Assembly: GCF_029201545.1 (NCBI RefSeq)
Contig: NZ_CP104007.1
Location: forward strand, 3,692,501-3,756,500
DNA: 64,000 nt
Reading direction: 5' to 3'
Source: Devosia sp. FJ2-5-3
Lineage (GTDB): Bacteria; Pseudomonadota; Alphaproteobacteria; Rhizobiales; Devosiaceae
Shown here: one piece after another, positions 43,947 through 52,590 of the stretch
How the letters are laid out: the number at the start of each line of letters is the position of its first letter
Numbering within the stretch: position 1 is the first letter of the stretch
Made by a program: the position numbers and the translations under genes
The notes under the pieces: generated by a model
What the model was told of the DNA's origin: nothing
Seen by the model: only the letters and a program-made list of their open reading frames with translations
Databases searched by the model: none

Positions 43947-45200
43947 CTATTCTTTCGCGACGCCGCAGAAGCGGGTCATGAAATCTGCAAAGGCCACGAC
44001 ACCATTGAGGTATTCTTCGACGCTGACGCGCTCTTCAAACGTGTGGCAGTTGCGGATGTCGCCCGGCGCGCAATAGACCGCCGGAATGTTCAATTGGCCG
44101 TTGAAGAACGGCCCTTCGGACCAGAAGGGCGCCCCCTCGACGACGCCGCGCCCGGGCATGGCCTCGGCCACGGCAGCGCAGAGGGCCTCGACGGCCGGCA
44201 ACGTCCGATCGACCTCGGCGGCAGTGCCACCGACCCGGTGATCGCGCGCCGCCGAATAGGCGATGTCGATGGAAATAGCGGGGTCGTCCACCGCGCCGCG
44301 AATAGTCGCCTCAAGCTCGGCGGCGGCCGTATCCAGATTTTCGCCGGGCAACAGCTTGCGGATCAGCGAGAGCGTGCACTTTTCCGGCACGGCGATGAAG
44401 CCGCCGCCATTGAGCGTGGTGATCAGCAAAAATCCCTTGCCGAGCAGATCGTGCTCGGCGCGGCCGGCGATTTCGTCCGAATGTGCCCACAGCGCCGACA
44501 TGATCTTGTGGCTGGCCTTGAGCGCATCATGGCCCAGCTCGGGCACGCCGAAATAGGCGGACTTGCCGGTGATCGTGATGTCGGCAATGAAAAAGCCCAT
44601 CTGGGCCGTGTAGACGGAAAGGCGCGTCGGCTCGGTATAGATGACGAAATCGGGCCGCGGCAGCTCGCCTTTGGCGATGCGGGCGACATGGGCCTTCACC
44701 CCGGCGGAAATACCGCTGCCGGGCTGACCGGATTCCTCGTCGCCGACAAAGGCGAAATCGACATCCCCACCGAGCGAAATGCCGGCCTCCTGCAATAGGG
44801 ACATGGCCGAAAGGCTGGCGCAGATGCCGGCCTTGAGGTCCCCTGCCCCGCGACCCCAGATTTCGCCATCGATGATCGGCGCGCCAAAGGGGTTTTCCCG
44901 GATATCGCCGGCCCAGTGTTCGGACCAGCCCTCGACATGGACCGTATCGGTGTGACCGACAAACAGCAGGCGTGGGCCATTGCCCTTGCCCCGCAGGGTG
45001 CCGCAGACATTGGTGCGGCCGGGCTCGAATTCGGTGACGGAAACATCGCTGAGCCCGCGCCTGGTCATCTGCTCGGCCAGATAGGCAACGAAGCCCGCTT
45101 CATTTCCAGTGATGCTCTGATGGCCGATGGCGCTGCGCAGCAGTTCCACGGCATCGTCACGATCGAGGTGGTTTCGCAGATCCTGGCTGGCTGAAGTCAC
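43947..45200 (-). CDS. M20 family deacylase (ArgE/DapE type)
   Basis: A 417-residue binuclear zinc amidohydrolase. Metal ligands His83 and Asp85 (VGHTDTVHVEG), Asp131 (GRGAGDLKAG), catalytic Glu155 and ligand Glu156 (VGDEESGQ) are intact. It removes an acyl group from an N-acyl amino acid or hydrolyses a related amide. It overlaps the ROK gene by 4 bases and precedes the two binding proteins by 22 bases, so it is the second gene of the operon and presumably acts on the imported solute. Confidence 0.9.
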   Translation of the reverse strand: MTSASQDLRNHLDRDDAVELLRSAIGHQSITGNEAGFVAYLAEQMTRRGLSDVSVTEFEPGRTNVCGTLRGKGNGPRLLFVGHTDTVHVEGWSEHWAGDIRENPFGAPIIDGEIWGRGAGDLKAGICASLSAMSLLQEAGISLGGDVDFAFVGDEESGQPGSGISAGVKAHVARIAKGELPRPDFVIYTEPTRLSVYTAQMGFFIADITITGKSAYFGVPELGHDALKASHKIMSALWAHSDEIAGRAEHDLLGKGFLLITTLNGGGFIAVPEKCTLSLIRKLLPGENLDTAAAELEATIRGAVDDPAISIDIAYSAARDHRVGGTAAEVDRTLPAVEALCAAVAEAMPGRGVVEGAPFWSEGPFFNGQLNIPAVYCAPGDIRNCHTFEERVSVEEYLNGVVAFADFMTRFCGVAKE

Positions 45201-46414
45201 CGAAGGGCCTCCCGCATATGCGCCGCATTGGCCGGCGGCAGTGAAATCCTGGATTCTGGGGCATCGGCCCCAAAGAGCGTATTGTGGAGATGGCTGAGGC
45301 CGAGCGCCGCCGCGCCGACCAGCGCCGCATGGGCACCCAATGCACCGGCCTCGACCGGGACCGGATAGGGAAAGCAGAGCGGCAGCACATCGCGCACGCG
45401 ACTGACGAGTTCGGGGCGCTCGCCAATGGAGCCGCCGAGAATGACCTTGCCCGGATTGGTGAGCGAGGCGATGGCGGCAACGCCCTGAGCAAGCAGGCGC
45501 GCCGTCTCGTCGAGCACCTGGAGCGCCTCTGCGTCTGCGTCTGCGTCCGCAAGGCGACCAAAGATCGTGCGCACGGTTTCTTCCCGGCCGGTCAGGGTCT
45601 TGTAGCGCGCCACGATGCCGTGGGAGGCAACGACGCGCTCGAAGGCGCCCATGCGCAGCGATTCCGGCTCGTACGGATCGGCGCCAAAGGGCATGAAGCC
45701 GATTTCACCCGCGGCATTGGCCGCGCCGCGCACGAGCTGGCCATTGAGGATGAGCCCGGAGCCGACGCCGGTGCCGACAGCGATATAGGCGAGGTTTTCG
45801 ATGCCCTGCCCGCTGCCGAGCCAGCTTTCGCCCAGAACGGCGAGATTGACGTCATTTTCGAGCATGACATCAAAGCCGAGCGCGGATTTGAGCGCCGCCG
45901 GAACGTCGATCTGGTCCAGGCCGGCGATATTTGGAGCGAGCAGAACGCGGCCGGTATCGTCCTGGGGGGCACCAGGAACACCAACAACCGCGAGGCGGAT
46001 TTTTTCCATCGGCACGCCGCCCTTGAGGGCCAACTTCCGGGTCAATGCCGCGATCTGCTCGACCACCTCCCGCGCGTCTTCAGCGCGGGTTGGTTCGGTT
46101 TCTTCTGCGAGAATTCGTGTCGCCAAATCGCAAATGGCGACGCGCACCTTGGTGCCACCGAGGTCCACCGCCACGATGAAGGCGGCTTCGGGCACCAGTT
46201 CATAGGTGACGGCCGTGCGCCCGACATGGCCCGTCGTCCGTCCCGTTTCGACAACCCAGCCGCCCTCTTCGAGCTCGCGCATCACTTCGGAAATCGTCTG
46301 CTTGGACAGACCGGTCTGCTTGGCGATGGAGGCGCGGGAGATCGGCCCGTTCTGAAGCACGGCTTCCATAACGGCGCGAAGCGAGAACTGGCGTGCAATA
46401 CGGGGCTGATTCAC
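45197..46414 (-). CDS. ROK family transcriptional regulator
   Basis: A 405-residue regulator. The N-terminal winged helix has ISRASIAKQTGLSKQTISEV (about 23-42). The ROK domain has AVDLGGTKVRVAICD (about 81-95) and a phosphate-loop-like LENDVNLAVLGE. The usual zinc-binding cysteine motif (CxCGxxGC) is absent: its place reads PFGADPYEPESLR. It is thus more likely a ligand-sensing repressor than a kinase. It leads the operon, and a 9-bp-arm palindrome sits 13 bases before its start, so autoregulation is likely. Confidence 0.9.
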   Translation of the reverse strand: MNQPRIARQFSLRAVMEAVLQNGPISRASIAKQTGLSKQTISEVMRELEEGGWVVETGRTTGHVGRTAVTYELVPEAAFIVAVDLGGTKVRVAICDLATRILAEETEPTRAEDAREVVEQIAALTRKLALKGGVPMEKIRLAVVGVPGAPQDDTGRVLLAPNIAGLDQIDVPAALKSALGFDVMLENDVNLAVLGESWLGSGQGIENLAYIAVGTGVGSGLILNGQLVRGAANAAGEIGFMPFGADPYEPESLRMGAFERVVASHGIVARYKTLTGREETVRTIFGRLADADADAEALQVLDETARLLAQGVAAIASLTNPGKVILGGSIGERPELVSRVRDVLPLCFPYPVPVEAGALGAHAALVGAAALGLSHLHNTLFGADAPESRISLPPANAAHMREALR

Positions 46415-46426
46415 TGGACACCGGAG

Positions 46427-46451
46427 TTAGTTCGTAAACCAGACGAACTAA
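46427..46451. promoter_or_regulatory. ROK operator candidate (9-7-9 palindrome)
   Basis: TTAGTTCGT (46427-46435), seven bases, then ACGAACTAA (46443-46451) is a perfect inverted repeat 13 bases upstream of the ROK start codon. ROK repressors of sugar operons bind such AT-ended palindromes. The 249 bases between here and the IclR gene hold no further gene that I can support. Confidence 0.7.
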
Positions 46452-46699
46452 ACATTTGCCGCTTCCGGAGTCAACTAAGCCCTTCGGCGCAAGGGACGTC
46501 GTGGCGTGCGCGGGCAAAATGCGGCGTGGGCACCCAAGGAAATGCCGAAAATCAGGGATTCTGGTCTGGTTCCGGCCGTCTCAGCGGCGCAGGCGACAGT
46601 GCCGCGTCGGCACCGCGGCACCGCCATCGGCGGGACTATTTCCTGGCATTTAGTCAATCGCACGCACCGCCGGACCTGGCCTGCTCGCGATCAGTCGCT

Positions 46700-47464
46700 T
46701 CAGACCAGCGACTTCATCCTGTTGGATATCTGTCTCGCCATTTCCCAGGCGGTATCGCGATAGTCGAGTGGCTCGAACCGAAAGGTGGGACCGGCAATGA
46801 CAAGGCCGGCGATGGCGCGACGGTGCTGATTCTGGATCGGAACGGCTATGGCGCTGATCCCATCGACAGGAATATCCCGAACGATGGCGCAGCCCATTTT
46901 CTCGGCTTCCGCAACAGCTGCCTCGGTCGAAGCCAGATCCTCGGGGCTCAGGTTCAGTTCCTTTATTCTCAGGCTTCGCTCTGGCGCCGGCATGGTGGCA
47001 AGAAGCATTCTCCCGACGGCGGAGGAATGAAGCGGGAGCCGGCTCCCCAATTTGAGTTCGACACGCAGGATCGAGTCGGCCTCGACGCGCTGCAACAGAA
47101 CGACACCATTGCCACTCAGCACACCGATGGACGACGTCTCTCGCACTTCATCAACCAGTTCCTGAAGCAGCGGGATCAGCGCCGGTCCTATGCCGATGTT
47201 CGCCGAGGCCACGACGCCCGCTTCCATCGTGCGAAGACCAAGCCGGTATCGAAGCGAATTCTCGTCCTGATCGAGGAACCCCCGCGCGAGCATGGTCGCC
47301 AGAAGCTGGTGCGCCGTACTCTTGGCTATCCCTACGTGTCGGGCGATCTCGGTCACTCCCAGCTCCTCGCCAGGGTGGTCGATCAGCATCTCGATGATCT
47401 GCAGAGCCCTGTCCACCGAGCCCACGGTGCGGCTCTCAGAAGCACCTGATTTACTCTCATTCAT
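46700..47464 (-). CDS. IclR-family transcriptional regulator
   Basis: A 254-residue regulator. The N-terminal winged helix spans about 15-75 and includes GVTEIARHVGIAKSTAHQLL. The C-terminal effector domain (about 85-250) has the GLRTMEAGVVASANIGIGPA region, LHSSAVGRMLLATMP (about 147-161), and a final helix pair. IclR proteins often control catabolic operons for aromatic or short acids. It is divergent from the NMT1-type importer, with a set of palindromes in the gap. The Cys often found in the effector pocket is replaced. Confidence 0.9.
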   Translation of the reverse strand: MNESKSGASESRTVGSVDRALQIIEMLIDHPGEELGVTEIARHVGIAKSTAHQLLATMLARGFLDQDENSLRYRLGLRTMEAGVVASANIGIGPALIPLLQELVDEVRETSSIGVLSGNGVVLLQRVEADSILRVELKLGSRLPLHSSAVGRMLLATMPAPERSLRIKELNLSPEDLASTEAAVAEAEKMGCAIVRDIPVDGISAIAVPIQNQHRRAIAGLVIAGPTFRFEPLDYRDTAWEMARQISNRMKSLV

Positions 47465-47527
47465 GCGACACCCCCCGGTGCGACGTTAGGTCTTTACAGT
47501 GCGACGCAACAGCTCTAAGTTAAATTG

Positions 47528-47552
47528 CGAACAACGTTCGTTATACACGAAC
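47528..47552. promoter_or_regulatory. Candidate IclR operator (overlapping palindromes)
   Basis: CGAAC-AAC-GTTCG (47528-47540) and GTTCGT-TATAC-ACGAAC (47536-47552) are two perfect inverted repeats sharing the middle half-site, about 53 to 77 bases before the importer gene. They lie in the divergent IclR/importer gap, where an IclR regulator would bind. Confidence 0.6.
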
Positions 47553-47604
47553 ATGTCATTCTGCTAGTTTGATTTCAAGAAAAAAACGCAGGGGAGGAGA
47601 GAAT

Positions 47605-48603
47605 ATGGGACTGCATTGGAAGAGAGGCGCGCTTGCTTTGGCGGCGATGGCCACGCTCGGCGTGACGAACAGTGTAGCCGCGAGTGAATTGGGCAAGGTG
47701 ACGATGTCCGTCGTGCCCTCCACCAGTTCGGCGGTGCTCTATGTGGCACGCGACAACGGCTATTTTGACAAGCACGGCCTTGAGGTCGAGATCGTTGAAT
47801 TCACCAGTGGCGCCGAAGCAGAGCGCGCCATGGTCGCCGGCGCGGTTGATATGGGCGGTGGCGGCGTCGGCAGCACGCTGATCATGGCAAATCGGGGAAT
47901 TGAAGCGACCAATGTCGTGCTGTTCCAGGACAAGCCGATCTTTACGCTGGTGACCTCGAGCGCCTTCGATGTGCAGCCGGGCGATTTCCAGGCCCTTAAG
48001 GGCAAGAATATCGGCATCAGTTCGCCGGGCAGCCTCACCGACCTGTTCCTGCGCATTGCACTGCGCGACGCCGGTCTTGATCCCGATACCGATGTCACGA
48101 TCGTCGCCACGGGTGGACTTGCGGCGCATCTGCCAGCCCTGCAGGCCGGTCGCGTCGATGCCCAGATGACCTGGGAGCCATCCACGGTGACCATTACCCA
48201 TGAGAATGCCGGCAAGATTTTCATGGATCTGCGCACCGACGACGTGCCGGAAAACCTGCAGAACCTCCTGGGTAGCTCGCTGCAGGTGACCGATGACTGG
48301 CTCAACGCAAGTGATGAAAACCTCGCCAAGGCCAAGGCCGCAGCGCGTGCGATTGCAGAGGCCGGTCGCGACATCAAGGCTGATCCGGCCTTGATGGTCG
48401 GTACGCTCGAGAAGATTTTCCCGAACGTCACCGCAGAGCTTCTCACCGAGATCGCTGAAATCGAGGCCGCCGCATACAACCCGGTCATCACACAAGAAGC
48501 CATTGCGCACATGAACGATGTCTATGTCGAGGCGGGCCTGATCGCCCAGCCGGTGGCCTTCGAAGACCTGGTCGACCCGCGCCTTTCCGCGGAATGGGAA
48601 TAG
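47605..48603 (+). CDS. ABC importer substrate-binding protein (SsuA/NMT1-like)
   Basis: A 332-residue periplasmic protein with a signal peptide (about 1-27) ending at VAAS. VVPSTSSAVLYVARDNGYFD (about 37-56) and LEVEIVEFTSGAEAERAMVA are the hallmark of the NMT1/THI5/SsuA group, which binds sulfonates, taurine, pyrimidine precursors or aromatic acids. MGGGGVGSTLIMANRG follows in the first lobe. GGGGAGGAG precedes the ATG at 47605. It is the first gene of the catabolic set and defines the entry point. The ligand is unknown. Confidence 0.9.
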   Translation: MGLHWKRGALALAAMATLGVTNSVAASELGKVTMSVVPSTSSAVLYVARDNGYFDKHGLEVEIVEFTSGAEAERAMVAGAVDMGGGGVGSTLIMANRGIEATNVVLFQDKPIFTLVTSSAFDVQPGDFQALKGKNIGISSPGSLTDLFLRIALRDAGLDPDTDVTIVATGGLAAHLPALQAGRVDAQMTWEPSTVTITHENAGKIFMDLRTDDVPENLQNLLGSSLQVTDDWLNASDENLAKAKAAARAIAEAGRDIKADPALMVGTLEKIFPNVTAELLTEIAEIEAAAYNPVITQEAIAHMNDVYVEAGLIAQPVAFEDLVDPRLSAEWE

Positions 48604-48639
48604 TCGGGTCTGTTTCGCGACGAGCTGGAAGATAGTGTG

Positions 48640-49410
48640 ATGACGACAGAAGCCAAGCTTCGGGTCGAGGGAGTTTCCCTGGATTTCGGTAATGCCGAAC
48701 GCAGCCTGCGTGTGCTCGAAAATGTAAATCTTGAACTCAGGCAGGGAGAGTTCTGCACCATTGTGGGGCCTTCCGGTTGCGGCAAGAGTACCCTTCTGAA
48801 CGTCATCGCCGGTCTCACGCCCCCTACTGAAGGCGCCAGCTATCTGGATGGGCAGGTGATCGCGCCCGGCGATCCGAAGATTGGCTACATGTTCCAGAGC
48901 GACACGCTGCTGCCCTGGAATACCGCCCTCGAGAATGTGCGCCTGCCGCTCGAGGCGGTCGGTCGCAAGGACGATGGGCGCTGTCTTGACCTGCTGAAGC
49001 GCGTGGGTGTCGGCGGTTTCGCCGACGTCTACCCCTGGCAGCTCTCAGGCGGCATGAAAAAACGGGTCCAGCTGGCGCGACTGCTCGCCCAGGAACCGGA
49101 AGTTCTGCTCATGGACGAGCCGTTTGGTGCGCTGGACGCGCAAACCAAGCTGCTCATCCAGGAGGAACTCCTGCGGCTTTGGGAATCGACCAGGCTGACG
49201 GTTCTGTTTGTCACGCACGACCTGTCCGAAGCCATCTGCCTGTCGGACCGTGTCCTGCTCTTCAGCGCCCGTCCCGGACGGGTGAAGACGGAATACAGCG
49301 TTCCGCTCGAAAGACCGCGGAACATCGAAACGATCGTGCAGGATCGCCAGTACAACGAGTTGTTTGTTCAGCTTTGGCGCAGCCTCAAAGAAGAAATTCA
49401 GCTGTCGTGA
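48640..49410 (+). CDS. ABC importer ATP-binding protein (SsuB/TauB-like)
   Basis: A 256-residue ATPase. Walker A GPSGCGKS (about 40-47), YMFQSDTLLPWNTALENV (Q-loop region), LSGGMKKRVQLARLLAQEPE (split at 20) with the signature, and Walker B VLLMDEPFGALDAQTK. The C-terminal half has the conserved VTHDLSEAICLSDRV switch. These are the features of the nitrate/taurine/sulfonate-type ATPases. A GTG one codon earlier is an alternative start. It overlaps the permease start by 4 bases (GTGA). Confidence 0.93.
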   Translation: MTTEAKLRVEGVSLDFGNAERSLRVLENVNLELRQGEFCTIVGPSGCGKSTLLNVIAGLTPPTEGASYLDGQVIAPGDPKIGYMFQSDTLLPWNTALENVRLPLEAVGRKDDGRCLDLLKRVGVGGFADVYPWQLSGGMKKRVQLARLLAQEPEVLLMDEPFGALDAQTKLLIQEELLRLWESTRLTVLFVTHDLSEAICLSDRVLLFSARPGRVKTEYSVPLERPRNIETIVQDRQYNELFVQLWRSLKEEIQLS

Positions 49411-50171
49411 ACATCATGCTTGTCTTTTATCGATTGGTTGTCCTGGCTGCCGTCCTCGCCATATGGGAGGGCGCAGCCAGCCTGGGCCTGGTGACCGAAT
49501 TCACCATGAGCCGTCCGTCCCGTATTTTCGCCTGGCTCGGTGGCGCCCTCGTAGACGGGTTCTTCTGGACCAATGTGATCGTAACGGTCCGCGAGACGCT
49601 GCTCGGCCTGTTCATCGGTGCCGTGCTCGGCGTGGCATCGGGCTTTGTCCTGGCGCAATGGCGCGGCGTGTTCCGACTGCTCGAGCCGTTCATCATGGCG
49701 CTCTACAGCCTGCCGCGCGTCGCGCTTGCGCCGCTCTTTCTGGTCTGGTTCGGCATCGGCGAGGGCTCCAAGGTCGCCCTGGCGGCATCCCTCGTCTACT
49801 TCGTGCTGCTTCTCAATACCTATACCGGCATCCTCGAAATCGACCGCAATTTGATCAACGCGGTGCGGACCATGGGGGCAAGCCGGACCTTCATTGCGCG
49901 TCGCGTCCTCTTTCCCGCCTCGCTCACCTTTATTTTCGCAGGCCTGCGCATCAGCATCGGTCTGGCGCTGATCGGCACCATCGTCGGTGAGATGATCGCG
50001 GGCCAATATGGCCTCGGCCAGATGATCTCGCGCGCCGGCAACATGTTCGATACCGCCCAGGTCTTCGGCATCATCATCGTTCTGGCTGTCCTGGCTGTTC
50101 TCGCAAGCGAAGGCATGAAGCTGCTCGAGCGCTGGGTCATGCGGTGGCGCCAATCCACGGAGTCTCACTAA
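49407..50171 (+). CDS. ABC importer permease (SsuC/TauC-like)
   Basis: A 254-residue permease with six helices. The EAA loop reads LINAVRTMGASRTFIARRVL (about 151-170), ending in a proline-containing turn that couples to the ATPase. GLRISIGLALIGTIVGEMIA follows. The start is GTG, inside the ATPase stop codon; an ATG three codons later is possible. An upstream open frame is not conserved. The stop overlaps the thiolase start by one base (TAATG), which ties transport to catabolism in one operon. Confidence 0.92.
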   Translation: MNIMLVFYRLVVLAAVLAIWEGAASLGLVTEFTMSRPSRIFAWLGGALVDGFFWTNVIVTVRETLLGLFIGAVLGVASGFVLAQWRGVFRLLEPFIMALYSLPRVALAPLFLVWFGIGEGSKVALAASLVYFVLLLNTYTGILEIDRNLINAVRTMGASRTFIARRVLFPASLTFIFAGLRISIGLALIGTIVGEMIAGQYGLGQMISRAGNMFDTAQVFGIIIVLAVLAVLASEGMKLLERWVMRWRQSTESH

Positions 50172-51361
50172 TGCATCCGGTTCACATCTGCGGCGTCGGC
50201 ATGACGCGCTTCGGCAAATATCAGGATCGTTCGCTCAAGGATCTCGGCCGGGAGGCCGTGACGGCAGCCCTCGCCGATGCAGGCGTTGAGGCCGGGGCGC
50301 TGCAGGCGGCCTATGTCGGCAATTCCTTTGCCGGGATCGTCACCGGGCAGGAAGCCGTTCGCGGTCAGGTGGTCCTCAGCGCAATGGGGATCTGCGGCCT
50401 GCCTATTCTCAACGTCGAGAATGCCTGTGCTTCCGGCTCCTCGGCGCTACACCAGGCTTGGGTCGCCGTGGGAGCGGGCCTTTATGACGTCGTGCTCGTT
50501 CTCGGCCTTGAAAAGCTCTTCCATCCAGACAGGGCCGTGACGATGCGCGCGCTGGCCTCCGCGACCGATGTCGAAAAGCTTTCGGGGGATGGTGGCGGCA
50601 GCGTCTTCCTCGAGGAATCCAGCCACCGGCTCGCGGCCTATATGGAGCGCACCGGGGCAACGTTGCGGCATGTCGGCATGATTGCCGAAAAGAGCCATGC
50701 CAACAGCGCGCTCAATCCGTTCGCCCAATATCAGCACGCCTATAGTCTCGACGAGATCATGGCCGCCCCGGTGTCGGCGCCCCCGCTGACGCGCCTCATG
50801 TGCTCGCCCATCGGCGACGGTGCGGCTGCGCTCGTGGTCTGCTCGGAAGCCTATGCCCGCCGGATCGGACGGGTTGGCATTCGCATCGGCGCCTCCATAC
50901 TTCGCTCCACCGGCAGCCCCGACGGCGTCGGCATTTCCGAAGGCGGCGCACGCGCTGCCTATGAAATGGCCGGCTTGGGACCGGATGAGCTGTCACTGGT
51001 GGAACTGCACGACACCACTGCAGCCAGCGAACTCGTGCTTTACGAAAAGCTGGGCCTGTGTCCCGCCGATGGCGGACCCGGAATGGTGGAAGCGGGCGAC
51101 ATGCGGATCGGCGGTCGCATACCGGTCAATACCAGTGGGGGCCTCATTTCGCGCGGTCATCCCGTCGGCGCCACCGGCGTCGCCCAGATCTGCGAACTCA
51201 CCCAGCAATTGCGCGGCCAGGCCGGCCCGCGCCAAGTCAACGGAGCGCGGGTGGGCATGGCCCATAACGCAGGAGGAACAGTCCTCGGCGAGCCGGCCGC
51301 ACTCTGCATCCACATACTCGTCGCGGACGACAGCGAGGCGACACAGAACCTGGGTCACTAG
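50171..51361 (+). CDS. Thiolase family protein (SCP-x-like)
   Basis: A 396-residue thiolase. Cys86 in NVENACASGSSALHQ is the acyl-carrying nucleophile; GGLISRGHPVGATG provides the conserved His. The C-terminal cysteine motif of classical thiolases is replaced by AHNAGG, as in SCP-x/lipid-transfer thiolases, which cleave branched or bulky 3-ketoacyl-CoA. It would finish the degradation cycle by CoA-dependent cleavage. Its start overlaps the permease stop by one base. Confidence 0.9.
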   Translation: MHPVHICGVGMTRFGKYQDRSLKDLGREAVTAALADAGVEAGALQAAYVGNSFAGIVTGQEAVRGQVVLSAMGICGLPILNVENACASGSSALHQAWVAVGAGLYDVVLVLGLEKLFHPDRAVTMRALASATDVEKLSGDGGGSVFLEESSHRLAAYMERTGATLRHVGMIAEKSHANSALNPFAQYQHAYSLDEIMAAPVSAPPLTRLMCSPIGDGAAALVVCSEAYARRIGRVGIRIGASILRSTGSPDGVGISEGGARAAYEMAGLGPDELSLVELHDTTAASELVLYEKLGLCPADGGPGMVEAGDMRIGGRIPVNTSGGLISRGHPVGATGVAQICELTQQLRGQAGPRQVNGARVGMAHNAGGTVLGEPAALCIHILVADDSEATQNLGH

Positions 51362-51410
51362 ACCAACCGCACCCAGGCGTCGCCTACCAAATTCAGAAGA
51401 GGAATTCCCA

Positions 51411-52568
51411 ATGCACGTGTTCACACCCGCGCAAACAGCTGTTCGCGACAAGGCGGCCGCAGCAACCCGCGAACTTTCCAAGATCATCATCGATATCGAC
51501 CGCCAGACCGGTCACTCGAAGGAATGGTGGGACGGGCTCCATATCCTGGAGAATGCGGGGCTTCTGCGCCTCTATATCCCCACGGAGAAGGGCGGCGAAA
51601 GCGCCGACATCCTCTCGCTCGTGCTGGCCCAGGAAGAGGTCGCAAAGGTCGATGGCGGATATTCCAACATCGTCTCGCACGAAGCCTGCGCCTATGCGAT
51701 TTTTACCAATTGCCAGGATGAGGCCCTGCGCGAGCGCGCCATCAAGAGCATGGCCGAAGGCTCGCTGACCTGCATCGCGATCACGGAGCCGGAGACCGGT
51801 ACCGATCTGGCCCAGATGCAGACCAAGGCCGTCCCCGATGGAGACGGTTGGATCATTTCCGGCCACAAGCGCGTGGCCTCGCTCGCCGGCGCGGCAGGCA
51901 TGTATCTCGTCTTTGCCATGACCGATCCCAGCCAGGGCACGCGCGGCATTTCCGCTTTCGTGGTGGATGCCGGAACCCCCGGTCTGTCCGTGGGCGAAGT
52001 GGACGACCTCATGGGCTTCCGCCAGCTGCCACCGGCCGATGTGTTCTTTGATAATGTGCGCGTCTCGCGCTCACAGCTGCTCGGCGAAGAGGGCGGCGCG
52101 TTCAAGCTTTTCGCACAAGCGCTCAATCTGGGCCGTCTCGGTGGCGGAACCCAGGCTCTCGGCATTGCGCAGGGCGCTTACGAACACGCGCTGGCCTACG
52201 CCAAGAAGCGCCACACCTTCGGCAAGCCGCTGATCCAGCATCAGGCCATCCAGTTCTCGCTTGCTGAAATGGCGACGCAGATCGAAGCCAGCCGCGCGCT
52301 CATCTATCAGGTGGCCCGCTGGATGGATGCGACCAACGACATCACCAGCCGCGAAACGGCAACCCGCTGCGCCATGGTGAAGATGCAGGCTTCCGACATG
52401 GCCATGAAGGTGACCATCGACGCCGTCCAGATCTTCGGCGCCTACGGCAATTACCGGGAAAACCACGTCGAGCGCCTGATGCGGGATGCCAAGGTGACCC
52501 AGCTGGTCGACGGGCCCAATGAGCTCATGAAGATGCGCATCGGCCACGCGCTGATCCGCGAAGCGTAA
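51411..52568 (+). CDS. Acyl-CoA dehydrogenase
   Basis: A 385-residue FAD flavoprotein. The signatures CIAITEPETGTDLAQMQTKA (about 123-142) and GAYGNYRENHVERLMRDAKV are present. The residue at the usual catalytic Glu of the short/medium-chain enzymes (YEGT motif) reads VDGPNE, with Asp367 in place of Glu, so the base may be Asp or may lie elsewhere. An open frame extends 197 codons upstream within the thiolase gene and is not real. An AGAAGAGGAA ribosome site precedes the ATG at 51411. It oxidises an acyl-CoA to the 2,3-enoyl-CoA. Confidence 0.9.
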   Translation: MHVFTPAQTAVRDKAAAATRELSKIIIDIDRQTGHSKEWWDGLHILENAGLLRLYIPTEKGGESADILSLVLAQEEVAKVDGGYSNIVSHEACAYAIFTNCQDEALRERAIKSMAEGSLTCIAITEPETGTDLAQMQTKAVPDGDGWIISGHKRVASLAGAAGMYLVFAMTDPSQGTRGISAFVVDAGTPGLSVGEVDDLMGFRQLPPADVFFDNVRVSRSQLLGEEGGAFKLFAQALNLGRLGGGTQALGIAQGAYEHALAYAKKRHTFGKPLIQHQAIQFSLAEMATQIEASRALIYQVARWMDATNDITSRETATRCAMVKMQASDMAMKVTIDAVQIFGAYGNYRENHVERLMRDAKVTQLVDGPNELMKMRIGHALIREA

Positions 52569-52590
52569 GGCAGACAGGGAGGGTTCAGGG

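Noticed and set aside
45284..47449. Open frame of 721 codons on the plus strand
   Set aside because: It runs antisense through the ROK gene, the intergenic region and the IclR gene; its product has no family features while both genes on the minus strand do.
50820..52568. A 582-residue acyl-CoA dehydrogenase
   Set aside because: The first 197 residues are an out-of-frame reading of the thiolase gene; the ribosome site and family N-terminus place the start at 51411.
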